Below, piece by piece: positions 1 to 8,744 of a stretch of 44,211 nt of DNA. The stretch is from Bacteroides nordii WAL 11050 = JCM 12987 (lineage in GTDB: Bacteria > Bacteroidota > Bacteroidia > Bacteroidales > Bacteroidaceae). The stretch covers positions 1 to 44,211 of the forward strand of contig BAJA01000041.1 in the NCBI GenBank assembly GCA_000613465.1, written 5' to 3'. Both the position numbers and the translations under genes were made by a program. The notes beneath the pieces were generated by a model, which had not been told where the DNA came from, did not search any database, and worked only from the letters and a program-made list of their open reading frames with translations. Positions within the stretch are counted from its first letter, which is position 1, and each line of letters begins with the position of its first letter.

Positions 1-8
1 AACGGGTC

Positions 9-47
9 GAAACTCTACGAGGAACGCCCCGATTCTCATAGAGTTTC
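9..47. repeat. Short inverted repeat in intergenic DNA
   Basis: GAAACTCTA at 9-17 is the exact reverse complement of TAGAGTTTC at 39-47, separated by 21 bases. No T-tract follows on either strand, so it is not a convincing terminator. The window starts here, so the larger context is unknown. Confidence 0.4.
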
Positions 48-166
48 ACTACGTTTCTCTACGACATATATATCGATCGGGTATAAGATGTGACAACACA
101 GAGAATGAACAGCGTATTTTAGACAAGTTTGATGTAATGATTTCTTGTAAGTAAAATGAAGGAATG

Positions 167-258
167 CAAGAGTGTACACTTTAGTATAGCAAGAATGTAC
201 ATTTTAGTATGACAAGAGTGCACATTCTTGTATAACAAAAGTGTACACTCTTAAAAAT
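167..258. repeat. Array of four 23-bp units centred on TGTACA palindromes
   Basis: Four consecutive 23-bp units (167-189, 190-212, 213-235, 236-258) each carry the hexamer TGTACA, or TGCACA in unit 3, at the same offset: 173, 196, 219 and 242. The spacing is exactly 23 bp. The core is flanked by AAGAG on the left and pyrimidine-T-CTTG/TTAG on the right, so unit 4 forms an extended palindrome around AAAGTGTACACTCTT. The array lies just past the 3' end of the TonB receptor gene. A sister array with the same period is at 36206-36291. No function is known to me. Confidence 0.75.
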
Positions 259-287
259 ACTGGTTTTTAGACGATTACGATTATGTT

Positions 288-2705
288 TTAGAAGCGGCAA
301 CGTACATCTACTCCCAATTGCATGGGACGTCCTTTTTGCATAAATCCATTGCCCATTGATTCAAAATAAAATGCCTGATATTCTTTGTCCAATGCATTAC
401 GTATCCAGAATGCAAGGACGCCGTTCCCTTTTTCCAGGCTGACACGTCCGTTCAGAGTTCCGTAAAATGCCTGGCTGACATTATTTTCTTCTGTCCAGTA
501 GATACGTCCGGCAGCATTGTAATTTGCATTAACCTGTACGCGGTCCAGCCAGTGGCGTGGGGCGATACGGAAGATGTATTGTGCACCTACGCTGAGGGTA
601 TGTTTGGGAACAAAGGGGACATAGTTGCCATTATAGCTTTTCTTGACTAATTTTCCGTCTTCATCTTTCTGATTGACTACATAATCGGTGAAGGTAGCAT
701 AGGTATATCCATAAGATGCATTCATACTGAAGGCGTCTGTGATACTGGCGCGTAGCGAAGCTTCTGCACCGAAGCTACGGCTCTTTCCGGCATTGATGGT
801 GATACGTCCCAATCCACTTTCGGCAAACTGGGATATCTGTTGGTCTTTGGTATCCATATAGTAAGCGGCGAGATCGGCCCATAAGCGTCCTTCCCACAGG
901 GTGAGGTGCGAACCGACTTCGTAATTCCATGAGTATTCGGGTTTGTAGGTAGTCGAAGCCTTTATGTCGATCTCCTCATCCGGCATCATCGTCTCAATCA
1001 TATTTGCCATAGATGCGAATGTTTCATTGCTTATCATGGCGGCTTTCATTGAGTTTTTCAGTTGTGATTGTATGAGGTCGGAGAACATCTGTACATTGTA
1101 TCCTCCCGAACGATATCCACGTGAAGCGGTAACATATACATTATTTCCCTTTTTCCATTCATACTGAATAGCGAACTTGGGAAGTAATTGCAAGTAATCA
1201 TTTGAGAGTTTACCGTTAAAACTTGCCGGTGCTATCATATTTTTTGCTTCAAGGTCAATAGTTGGTCTTGGAGGAGGCATCTGCATATAGAATTTGAAAT
1301 TGAAATCCATTGGAGTACTGGCAGAGGTATAATTCATTGACATTTTTTCATAATCAAGACGCAAGCCGGCAGTAATGGAAAGTCCTTTTATAAGGAAGTT
1401 GTTGTAGGTGGACTGATGATAAATGGCGGCACTAAATGTAGGGGTATCAAAATTACCACTGACATTTAATGTAGGGTTATTAACTGTAAGTCTCATGGTA
1501 GGAGCACCAGGAGAAGAGGGAAAATTATTGTTGGCATTATCTTCAATAACTTCTTTTACTCCTTCTTCTTTAAATTCAACGGGGCCGTCAGTATTCAGCC
1601 ACTGGTAGAAGCCAAATATGCCATTCGTCCACTGCCAGTTTTGCCCGGCTTTAGATTTCATAACAATCTCTTCGGAGATGGTATTTAATCTTTGTTGTTG
1701 GTTGAGCGTAAAAATGTTTTTCTCTGTGAAATCCTGATCGAGTAACATGCGGTCTTTTAGATGCTGATAACCGGTTACGGCGCTGAGCGTGAAGTTTTGT
1801 GCCTGATATTCGATGTTAGCACTGGCGTTTAATAAACTGCGATAGTAACTGCTTTCGTCGTTATATGAAATCAGACCTGTTTTATCTTTGCGCAGGTCGT
1901 TTCCCTTTTCTTTTTCGTCTACTTTTCCTGTGTAAAAATAGGGGTATCCTCCCTGATCGCTATATTCATAGTTTATATTCAAGTCAAGTTTCAGATTTTC
2001 CGTAGGCAGATAGATAGCACGGATACGCCCGCCTCCGGCGTTACTACGGTCTGTTTTCTTATTGTTTTTGGCAGAGTTTTTGAAGAACCCATCTGCATGT
2101 TCGTAGAATTCTCCGACTGAGAAAGCAAATTGCTCAGACATACGGTGATAGTGAGTTACTGATGCGTTATAATTGCCATAAGTTCCGGCACTCAGTCTAA
2201 GGTCTGTACCCTGATAGCTGAATGGCGATTTAGTGTGTACACGGATAAGTCCTCCCATGGTGTTACGTCCGTATAGTGTTCCCTGAGGTCCACGAAGTAC
2301 ATCGATACGTTCAATATCCGCATAGTTGAAATCGAAGGCTGATTTGTCTATATAAGGAACGTTATCTACATAAAGTCCCACTGAAGGAGTGTTGATACGT
2401 GAACCGATACCACGGATATAAATGGCTGATGTAAGCCTTGAACCATAGTCGGGAATAAACAGGTTGGGAACCAGTGCTGTCAGGCCTTTCAGATTAGTTA
2501 CCTGGTTGGCTTGCATGTCGTGCTGTGACAGGAGAGTGCTGGCTGTGGGTAATTCGCGAAGTTTGCGGTTTTCTTTGGGTGATGCGATAACGAGCACCTC
2601 TTCTACGTCTACTACTTTAATCGTGTCTTTAGGTACTTCTTCGGCCCAAGCGGTACTTGCCGTCAAGAGAGTTAGAGCAATTAGAATACTGTTTCTTTTC
2701 ATCAT
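288..2705 (-). CDS. TonB-dependent outer-membrane receptor
   Basis: An 805-residue protein that should form a 22-strand outer-membrane barrel with an N-terminal plug, taking up a large or scarce ligand with energy from TonB-ExbBD. A signal peptide (about residues 1-21, ending AWA) is followed by a short acidic linker and a plug domain containing VDVEEVLVIAS, YIRGIGSR and the conserved IERIDVLRGPQGTLYGRNT segment near residues 130-150. The C-terminus ends in the aromatic VDVRCRF expected for BAM insertion. It lacks the carboxypeptidase-D-like N-terminal extension of SusC proteins and has no SusD partner, so it resembles siderophore or cofactor receptors. The lyase gene lies 83 bp upstream in the same direction, but a separate promoter-like sequence sits between them. 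The ligand cannot be told from sequence. Confidence 0.9.
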   Translation of the reverse strand: MMKRNSILIALTLLTASTAWAEEVPKDTIKVVDVEEVLVIASPKENRKLRELPTASTLLSQHDMQANQVTNLKGLTALVPNLFIPDYGSRLTSAIYIRGIGSRINTPSVGLYVDNVPYIDKSAFDFNYADIERIDVLRGPQGTLYGRNTMGGLIRVHTKSPFSYQGTDLRLSAGTYGNYNASVTHYHRMSEQFAFSVGEFYEHADGFFKNSAKNNKKTDRSNAGGGRIRAIYLPTENLKLDLNINYEYSDQGGYPYFYTGKVDEKEKGNDLRKDKTGLISYNDESSYYRSLLNASANIEYQAQNFTLSAVTGYQHLKDRMLLDQDFTEKNIFTLNQQQRLNTISEEIVMKSKAGQNWQWTNGIFGFYQWLNTDGPVEFKEEGVKEVIEDNANNNFPSSPGAPTMRLTVNNPTLNVSGNFDTPTFSAAIYHQSTYNNFLIKGLSITAGLRLDYEKMSMNYTSASTPMDFNFKFYMQMPPPRPTIDLEAKNMIAPASFNGKLSNDYLQLLPKFAIQYEWKKGNNVYVTASRGYRSGGYNVQMFSDLIQSQLKNSMKAAMISNETFASMANMIETMMPDEEIDIKASTTYKPEYSWNYEVGSHLTLWEGRLWADLAAYYMDTKDQQISQFAESGLGRITINAGKSRSFGAEASLRASITDAFSMNASYGYTYATFTDYVVNQKDEDGKLVKKSYNGNYVPFVPKHTLSVGAQYIFRIAPRHWLDRVQVNANYNAAGRIYWTEENNVSQAFYGTLNGRVSLEKGNGVLAFWIRNALDKEYQAFYFESMGNGFMQKGRPMQLGVDVRCRF

Positions 2706-2722
2706 AATCTTATTTTGCTTGC

Positions 2723-2754
2723 AAAGGAACGGGAAACTTATCAGTTACACAATC
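2723..2754 (-). promoter_or_regulatory. Candidate promoter for the TonB receptor
   Basis: On the minus strand, ATTG (2754-2751) is separated by 20 bp from TTCCTTTG (2730-2723), resembling the Bacteroides -33 TTTG / -7 TAnnTTTG pattern with one mismatch in each box. A small AATCCT/AGGATT hairpin overlaps its upstream side. Confidence 0.4.
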
Positions 2755-2788
2755 CTCATTTATTAGGATTATGCAAATTATCTGCGTT

Positions 2789-4233
2789 TTAATAATTAAC
2801 ATTGCTTGCCGTATCTCCCCGTGCGGGAAGCGCTTTATTCCTTATATAAGTTATCTCAGCAGTATTGGGCGCATACCACACCGGACCTATTCCGTTGATA
2901 GATTTTTCTACTTTTTCATTCTCTAAAGCTAAGAGGGTATCTGGTATTTTACCTTCCATAAATCCGGGTAGCCCGATTGGCTCTTTATTTTCAAAATAAT
3001 AAGTATTATCCAGGAAAGTAATACCCGGCATAACCTCTTCCGGTTGAAAGACTCTCACATTCGGAGTTGAGTTGTAGATGGTATTGTTGGCAAAACGTAG
3101 GTTACGGGGTGCTTTATCTCCTTTGCCCGAACCGAATTCCAATACCCGGCAGTTGATAAAATGGTTATAGGCGATATCTACATTTTCTACCCGGTGGTAG
3201 GAGGTCAGCGGTTCTTTTTTTATGTCTGTATCAGCAGTAGGTTTTTCAAAGACGCCAATACGTACCAACAGGCCGAAACCATTCAGTTTACTCATATAGT
3301 TATCATATACAGTATGTCCCTGGTTGATAATGCGGATTCCTACTGTACCTTTTATATTGTTACCGATAAAGGTGTTGGATTCGAGCACATTGTAATGACC
3401 ATGCCGGCATACCAGACCTCCTCTTGACTCGTAAAACAGATTTCGGCGAAGTACATTATGACACGATTTTACCGAAATGATTTCACTTTCTCCGTCACAG
3501 TGCAGAAATACATTGTTTTCGACAACGGTGCGTGATTCCAGTTGAGAAGACCATGAATGCCCGATGCGAATGATCTCGCGCCGTTTCCACCATAGGGTTT
3601 ACGCGTGCCGAACAGATTGTGATCTATCTGGTGGTTATTCAGGTGATTGTCTTTGTCGAGCCATACTTGCAGTACCAATCCGCCAATTCGTTTGTTGGCA
3701 AAGTAACAATGGTCTACCCGGTTATTCTCACCTCGGAGTCCGAGCCAGTATTCGCTCACGGAGGCGGGTTGCTGTCCGTTCGTTGCAGGCTGTTCGCTCT
3801 TGTTGGGGTCGTTACAGTCATCAATCACGCAATTGGTGAAACGGCAGTGTGAAGCATACTTCCCTGTTTCTTTCTGAAAATCAATCATATTGAAAGACAA
3901 TGCCCATGCTTTCAGAAAACACAAACCTTCTATTTGCAGATATTCGCCATAGACTTTAAAATCCAATGCACCCGATATGATTGTTTTTCCGGGGTGCTCG
4001 GCTTTCAGTTTTATTGAATCCTGTACAGTTCCTTTTGCCTGAAAGAGCACTTTCTGCAGATTTTTGAAAACTCCGTCTTTAAGAATGACTTCGTCACCAG
4101 GGAGTAATTTCCCTTCACTTAATATTCTTTTTAAAGATTCACTCTCCCCGGGGGTGAAATAGTACTTTTTTGCCAGAAGAGGGTTACAACTCAGAATTAC
4201 TAGCAGTAACAATAATTTTCTCATAATAATCAA
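2789..4233 (-). CDS. PL6-family polysaccharide lyase (alginate lyase / chondroitinase-B like), frameshifted
   Basis: A secreted right-handed beta-helix lyase of about 481 residues that would cleave uronic-acid polysaccharides such as alginate or dermatan sulfate by beta-elimination. A signal peptide begins the protein; residue 4 (MRKLLLLL) is a plausible alternative start. The N-terminal part runs to GGNGAR, then the frame is lost at about 3576-3582. Adding one G restores GAEIIRIGHSW and continues through ISVKS and CRHGHYN to the end at 2789. The Lys in ISVKS (about 3467-3469) and the Arg in RHG match the catalytic Lys/Arg pair of PL6 enzymes as I recall them. Both lie downstream of the break, so a true frameshift would inactivate the enzyme. 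Given the window-wide pattern, an error is more likely. No other uronate-degradation genes are adjacent. Confidence 0.8.
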
Positions 4234-4479
4234 TCTATAATTTTAGGATGCTAAGGTACAAAACTCTCTGGCTGCAAGCTTGCAATATTATATCGCTTTC
4301 TGTAAGATATAACTCAATATTTGTTTGTTATACATATGAGGTAAGGAGTTATCGCGGAATTTAGAAAAAATATTCCGAATATACATTGAAATAACAGAAT
4401 ATGCATTGTGGGTATATGCAAATCTGAAATTAGGGGGACTTACTCCGGTATCCGATTTATAAGGATTATACAAATAAAG

Positions 4480-4511
4480 TTTGTCTATAAAGAAAGATAT
4501 TCTTATTTTTG
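4480..4511 (+). promoter_or_regulatory. Strong Bacteroides-type promoter for the small RNA
   Basis: TTTG at 4480-4483, then exactly 20 bp, then TATTTTTG at 4504-4511. Both boxes match the Bacteroides -33/-7 consensus. A start site near 4517-4520 is expected. No convincing protein-coding gene starts within the next 480 bp, which points to an RNA product. Confidence 0.7.
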
Positions 4512-4517
4512 TCTTTC

Positions 4518-4748
4518 GATAAACATTGAATAAAGTAGAGTCTTTATTTAAAGATAAAAAAACAAGATACGGAGTGTTTGCATTGTCATTCTTTCTATAG
4601 TGAAACGACCAAATTTAACAGACCGAAAGAATATGCTTTGTGGATGCGCCCTGAAACAGGGTGTGTTCCATCGATATATTCAGTCGGTCATAGGTTACTT
4701 GGTCGTACCTAACTATAGTCTGGATAGTGTCGGGAACACACTTTTTTT
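4518..4748 (+). ncRNA. Structured small RNA candidate, 6S-like rod
   Basis: The region between a consensus promoter and a seven-T run (4742-4748) folds into a long nested rod. The paired segments are CTATAGT 4595-4601 with 4712-4718, CGACCAA 4606-4612 with 4699-4705, GACCGA 4621-4626 with 4684-4689, GAATAT 4629-4634 with 4676-4681, and an apical GCGCCCTG 4646-4653 with CAGGGTGT 4657-4664 around an AAA loop. Internal loops separate the stems. An exclusive alternative pairing exists: TGTGTTCC 4662-4669 with GGAACACA 4733-4740, directly before the T-run. A rod of about 170 nt with an internal bubble recalls 6S RNA, but I cannot confirm the family. The exact 5' end is inferred from the promoter. 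Confidence 0.6.
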
Positions 4749-5017
4749 ATTAACCTCTCTTTAAAACACATAGCCTATGGTATAGATCAGATAGAGTGAC
4801 ATATAACAGTTAGAAATAACTCATTAGCATTTCTCTTATAGAAAAAACGACCAAGAATTTTTATATGACCGGGGGAATGCAATGGGGCGGATCTTGTTTT
4901 GCTTTCCTCTTTTTGAAGTTGTAAAGGCCGAAGCGGATGTGACCTGTTGTGTTTCTGAGACAGAAATGCAAAGCGACAGTTAACATTCAGTATTCATTTT
5001 ATTTACAACAATAAAAG
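4749..5017. other. Intergenic region upstream of the PAP2 gene
   Basis: AT-rich non-coding sequence. I see no convincing ORF, tandem repeat or consensus promoter here. The sequence immediately before the PAP2 start is A-rich (ACAACAATAAAAG), as is usual for Bacteroides start regions without a Shine-Dalgarno. Confidence 0.4.
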
Positions 5018-5787
5018 ATGAAAATCAAATTGTTTTTTCTTCTTATGATATTACTATACCCGTTTCAGTTGTGGGCACAAACGGCTTCGACAGACTCTCT
5101 GAAAATCACTGAACGGGGCTATTCTTTCCGTCCTTCACAATTAATACTACCTGCTTCACTCATCACTGTAGGAGCACTTGGGGTGGCCAATCCCTGGTTG
5201 AGATCTCTGAATAGGGAAGTGCGTGATGATATTGCCGGATGGCGCAATGGACGCTATTTTCATGCCGATGATTATATACAATATGTACCCGTTATTGCAA
5301 ACTTCGGATTAAGTCTGCTGGGAGCAAAGGCTAAGCATAGTTATGTGGATCGTGTATTGATTACTGCCACTTCTTATGCAGCTATGGGGATTATGGTCAA
5401 TGCGGTGAAGTGGGCGGTAGATGAACAACGTCCGGACGGAACAGCTTTTAATTCCTTTCCTTCGGGGCATACAGCCACTGTTTTTATGGGAGCTGAGTTG
5501 GTACGGATGGAGTATAAAGATTCCTCTCCGCTTTATGGTATAGGTGCATATACTATTGCCTGTGGGGTAGCTTCCTGCGACTTTATAATGAACGACATTG
5601 GTGCAATGATGTTCTGGCTGGTGCGGGAATTGGTATATTAAGTGCACGGATCGGATACTGGCTCCTGCCTTTTGAAAAGAAATTGTTTGGATTGGATAAG
5701 AAAAAGAGCAGAGTTAATCTGGCTGCTTCTCCTTATTACAATCATTTTTCAAAGGAATACGGTGGTATGATCGTTGTACGTTTTTAA
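5018..5787 (+). CDS. PAP2-superfamily membrane phosphatase, frameshifted
   Basis: A membrane-associated acid phosphatase of the PAP2 fold, likely acting on a lipid phosphate or pyrophosphate in the envelope. After a signal peptide, the first motif is KWAVDEQRPDG and the second FPSGHTA. The third, RLYNERHWCND (the Arg-x5-His-x3-Asp signature), appears only after changing frame at about 5575. The uncorrected frame stops at 5641. Adding one base there (CCC for CC gives ASLRLYNERHW) continues the protein through GAGIGILSARIGYWLLP to a stop at 5785-5787, about 256 residues in all. The final codons overlap the convergent LuxR-type gene by 4 bp. PAP2 membership is clear, but the substrate (undecaprenyl-PP, lipid A or phosphatidate) is not. 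Confidence 0.85.
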
Positions 5788-6377
5788 ATCCGGTCAGCCT
5801 CTACATAGCCGTTCATTACGGCATAAATTGTTAGCCCGGAGACGGATTTGATACCCAATTTCTCTGTAATGTTTTTCCGATGGGTGATAACAGTGGTCAG
5901 ACTGATATTTAGTTTATCGGCTATCTCTTTATTGATGAACCCTTTGGTTATCAATACAAGTACCTCGATCTCCCGTGCAGACAATTCATGCTCAATAACC
6001 GGCATTGGTGGTATGGCTTCAGCCGGATGTCCGTCGTGGTGAGCATGTTGGTGAAGTTTCAGAATGTCTTTCACCAGCTGCTCTTCCGATTGATAAATGT
6101 TCAGTACGCGTACGGCAGATAGTTGGAGAGAGTGGCTTTCTCCTGCCAGAACAATTGTTTTCTTTTTCCGGGGCAGAAAAAAGGCATTGTGCTCCACATA
6201 TACTTGTGCGCCTATAAAATAGTGCGCATACATGTCGGGTGTGTCATCCGTTAGCTCACCAAAACTATGGAAAGTTCGTATAATTGCCATTGGAATAATC
6301 TCTTCCAATATCATTTTCAGACCGAGTGCTGTAAGTGTATTCGCTTCAACGATAGCGATTTCTGGTTTGTGGTTCAT
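5784..6377 (-). CDS. LuxR/NarL-type DNA-binding regulator with a degenerate receiver
   Basis: A 197-residue transcription regulator. The C-terminal 65 residues form a classic LuxR helix-turn-helix: LSAREIEVLVLITKGFINKE, then IADKLNISLTTVITHRKNI and KLGIKS. The N-terminal part has the length and opening pattern (IAIVEANTLTALGLKMILEE) of a response-regulator receiver, but the acidic pocket is replaced by VEAN and no obvious phosphoacceptor Asp is visible. It may therefore work without phosphorylation. No histidine kinase is nearby. It starts 4 bp after the stop of the upstream hypothetical gene, so the two are probably cotranscribed. Targets are unknown. Confidence 0.85.
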   Translation of the reverse strand: MNHKPEIAIVEANTLTALGLKMILEEIIPMAIIRTFHSFGELTDDTPDMYAHYFIGAQVYVEHNAFFLPRKKKTIVLAGESHSLQLSAVRVLNIYQSEEQLVKDILKLHQHAHHDGHPAEAIPPMPVIEHELSAREIEVLVLITKGFINKEIADKLNISLTTVITHRKNITEKLGIKSVSGLTIYAVMNGYVEADRI

Positions 6378-6381
6378 AGGT

Positions 6382-7119
6382 TTAATGAGATAAAATAAGG
6401 TTTGGAAAATCTATGGAATCAAAATCAAATTCACTATCTAAGTCTTGGCAGTCACAAACGATTAAATCGAAATGCTGTGCTGATTTCCTCGGTATTAGCA
6501 GTTCATAGGTTGACTCACCTTGATAACTTTTATATTCCCAAATAGAAATTTTTCTTTTCTTATCAATGATGTGGATTTGTAATTCATCCAAAGCCTGACT
6601 GTTATCCGGATGTTGAATGACATTCCATAATTTTATATCATATAGATTATCAGATTTCTTTTCCACTGATTTAATGATTACAGGAAAAGGACCGTCCAGG
6701 TATTTATAGTAAAGGCAAGAATCCGTCAACCAACGGTTTGTAGGAGTATCTATTTGGCATGGAGAATAAACATAGTATTTCCCTTTGTAAGAATGGAGAG
6801 CGATCCAATCTTCCGGTAGTTCATATAAATTATGTTTTGTAATAGTTTGTGGATGAGCCTGCTTTAATATCTTCTCGCTTTCTTTCAGTTCTTCCAGTCC
6901 GTATTGTCTTAGTTCCGGATAGGCTTTTTCTTGAATTGTAGGGTCGAGTAATTTTTGAAAAACTTCTGATTTTCTGTTGTTTTCGATATATACCTTTCTG
7001 TTTTCATTTTTAGATAGAAAGGTGGTATCGGATTGAGCATAACAATTAAATGACAATGATTTAAATAGGAGAATTGCTCCTATAGTAAGAGAAAAAATAA
7101 TGTTCTTCATAACTCTCAA
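6382..7119 (-). CDS. Secreted hypothetical protein
   Basis: A 245-residue protein with a hydrophobic N-terminal signal segment (about residues 4-28, ending NCYAQ), so probably periplasmic or surface exposed. The mature part is charged, begins QSDTTFLSKNENRKVY and includes WIALHSYKGKYYVYSP and LQIHIIDKKRKISIWEYKSY, suggesting a beta-rich domain. I do not recognise the family. It begins 8 bp after the FAD-dehydrogenase stop and ends 4 bp before the LuxR-type gene, so it lies in a minus-strand transcription unit with both. Confidence 0.7.
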   Translation of the reverse strand: MRVMKNIIFSLTIGAILLFKSLSFNCYAQSDTTFLSKNENRKVYIENNRKSEVFQKLLDPTIQEKAYPELRQYGLEELKESEKILKQAHPQTITKHNLYELPEDWIALHSYKGKYYVYSPCQIDTPTNRWLTDSCLYYKYLDGPFPVIIKSVEKKSDNLYDIKLWNVIQHPDNSQALDELQIHIIDKKRKISIWEYKSYQGESTYELLIPRKSAQHFDLIVCDCQDLDSEFDFDSIDFPNLILSH

Positions 7120-7127
7120 TTATTGAA

Positions 7128-8744
7128 TTAATGATTTAAATAGTTTGCAACAGCTTCTGCGCACCGTTCTCCGTCAACTCCCGCAGATACAATTCCTCCC
7201 GCATATCCTGCTCCTTCACCACAAGGGAATAAGCCGCGGACTGTTACATGCTGCAGCGTATCTTTGTCACGTACAATACGCACAGGGGAAGAAGTACGTG
7301 TTTCTACTCCGATCATCACTGCCTCGTTGGTAAGAAAACCGTGACTCATCCGTCCGAATTGCTGAAAGCCTTGTGACAAACGTTTACTGATAAATTCCGG
7401 CATCCAGAAGTGTAAGGGTGAAGATATCAATCCCGGACTATAAGAGGAGTCCGGTAAATCATAGCTCAGTTTCTTCCGCGTAAAGTCCATCATGCGTTGT
7501 GCCGGAGCCGTTTGCTTCATTCCTCCCTGTAACCAGGCTTGCCGTTCCAGTTCTTCCTGAAAATGCAACACTTTTAGGAGTTGACAATTGACAGTTGACA
7601 ATTGACAGTTGGATTGTGTAGCTGACTGTCCATTGTCCATTGTCCACTGTCCATTGTCTAAGTCTTCCGGTTGTACCTCTATCACCATTCCTGAATTGCT
7701 CCATCGTGAACCACGGTTGGAAGGAGACATTCCGTTGACTACCACCTGTTCGGGTCCGCTGGCAGCAGGAACGATAAAACCACCGGGACACATACAGAAA
7801 CTGTATACTCCTCGTCCTTCGACCTGTGTTACGAAGCTGTATTCGGCAGCAGGTAAGTACTTTCCCCGACCGTTTTTATTGTGATACTGTATCTGGTCTA
7901 TCAATTCTGCAGGATGCTCCAGACGGACACCAACAGCTATTCCTTTTGCCTCAAGCGTTACGTTGTTGGTTGCCAGCCAGCGATATACATCACGTGCCGA
8001 ATGTCCTGTAGCCAGTATTACCGGACCGAGAAAAGTTTTTCCTGTATTTGTTTCAATGCCTTTTACCTCCTCGTTCTCGATGATCAGTGCATCCATTCGT
8101 GTCTCAAAATGCACTTCACCTCCACAATTGATAATGGTATTACGCATGTTTTCAATAACCCGTGGCAGTTTGTCTGTACCGATATGCGGATGTGCGTCGG
8201 CAAGAATTGCAGTAGAAGCTCCATGCTGGCAGAATACATTTAGTATTTTGTCTACATTTCCCCGTTTTTTACTTCGGGTATAAAGTTTTCCGTCAGAATA
8301 GGCTCCTGCACCTCCTTCTCCGAAACTATAATTTGATTCCGGGTTCACAGCGTGTTCCCGGCTTATCAGTGCGAGATCTTTTTTACGTTCACGTACGTTT
8401 TTTCCACGCTCTACTACAATGGGGCGAAGTCCTGATTCAATAAGTTTCAGAGCTGCAAATAGTCCGCCAGGTCCTGCGCCCACTACAATAACCTGTGGCT
8501 TACCTTCCACATTACTATATACGGTTCGTTCGTATTCATCATCCGCAGGCATTTCATTAATATAAGCCCGTACCTTCAGATTGATAAAAATAGTACGTTG
8601 CCGCGCATCAATACTTCGTTTCAGAATACGTATAGCGGTAATATTCTTTAAACTTAATCCTTTTTCTTTGGACAAATATTCCTTTAATCGTTGCTCGTTG
8701 GCAGCAATTTCGGGGAGTAGACGTAACTGGTATTCTTGTATCAT
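7128..8744 (-). CDS. FAD-dependent dehydrogenase (COG2509-like) with an in-frame repeat insertion
   Basis: A 538-residue flavoprotein. The dinucleotide-binding loop GAGPGGLFAALKLIESG is near residues 88-104, followed by VVERGKNVRERKKD, a YSFGEGGAGAYSDGKL segment, and a C-terminal FPCGEGAGYAGGIVSAGVDG FAD-contact motif. This is the layout of the widespread uncharacterised NAD(FAD)-utilising dehydrogenases, whose substrate is unknown. Residues about 362-389, rich in DNGQW and NCQLS, are a translation of the TTGACAATTGACAGT repeat (7581-7658) sitting in frame between VQPEDL and KVLHFQEELERQAW. The start ATG at 8744-8742 touches the left inverted repeat of the GxxExxY element, so that element abuts the promoter or leader. 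Confidence 0.88.
   Translation of the reverse strand: MIQEYQLRLLPEIAANEQRLKEYLSKEKGLSLKNITAIRILKRSIDARQRTIFINLKVRAYINEMPADDEYERTVYSNVEGKPQVIVVGAGPGGLFAALKLIESGLRPIVVERGKNVRERKKDLALISREHAVNPESNYSFGEGGAGAYSDGKLYTRSKKRGNVDKILNVFCQHGASTAILADAHPHIGTDKLPRVIENMRNTIINCGGEVHFETRMDALIIENEEVKGIETNTGKTFLGPVILATGHSARDVYRWLATNNVTLEAKGIAVGVRLEHPAELIDQIQYHNKNGRGKYLPAAEYSFVTQVEGRGVYSFCMCPGGFIVPAASGPEQVVVNGMSPSNRGSRWSNSGMVIEVQPEDLDNGQWTMDNGQSATQSNCQLSTVNCQLLKVLHFQEELERQAWLQGGMKQTAPAQRMMDFTRKKLSYDLPDSSYSPGLISSPLHFWMPEFISKRLSQGFQQFGRMSHGFLTNEAVMIGVETRTSSPVRIVRDKDTLQHVTVRGLFPCGEGAGYAGGIVSAGVDGERCAEAVANYLNH
7581..7658. repeat. TTGACAATTGACAGT-type inverted repeat, copy 1 (inside a gene)
   Basis: The left arm (7581-7610) is built of TTGACAATTGACAG units. 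The right arm (7624-7658) is built of the near-complement CTGTCCATTGTCCA. A loop of about 13 bp separates them. The element lies in frame within the FAD-dehydrogenase gene. Relatives occur at 14680-14769 and 15995-16031. Confidence 0.75.

Noticed and set aside
167..258. CRISPR array
   Set aside because: The 23-bp units repeat without distinct spacers and are palindromic at the core. No cas gene is nearby.
4288..4473. A 61-codon ORF upstream of the lyase gene
   Set aside because: No signal, motif or coding bias. It runs into the promoter of the small RNA on the other strand and looks like chance in AT-rich sequence.
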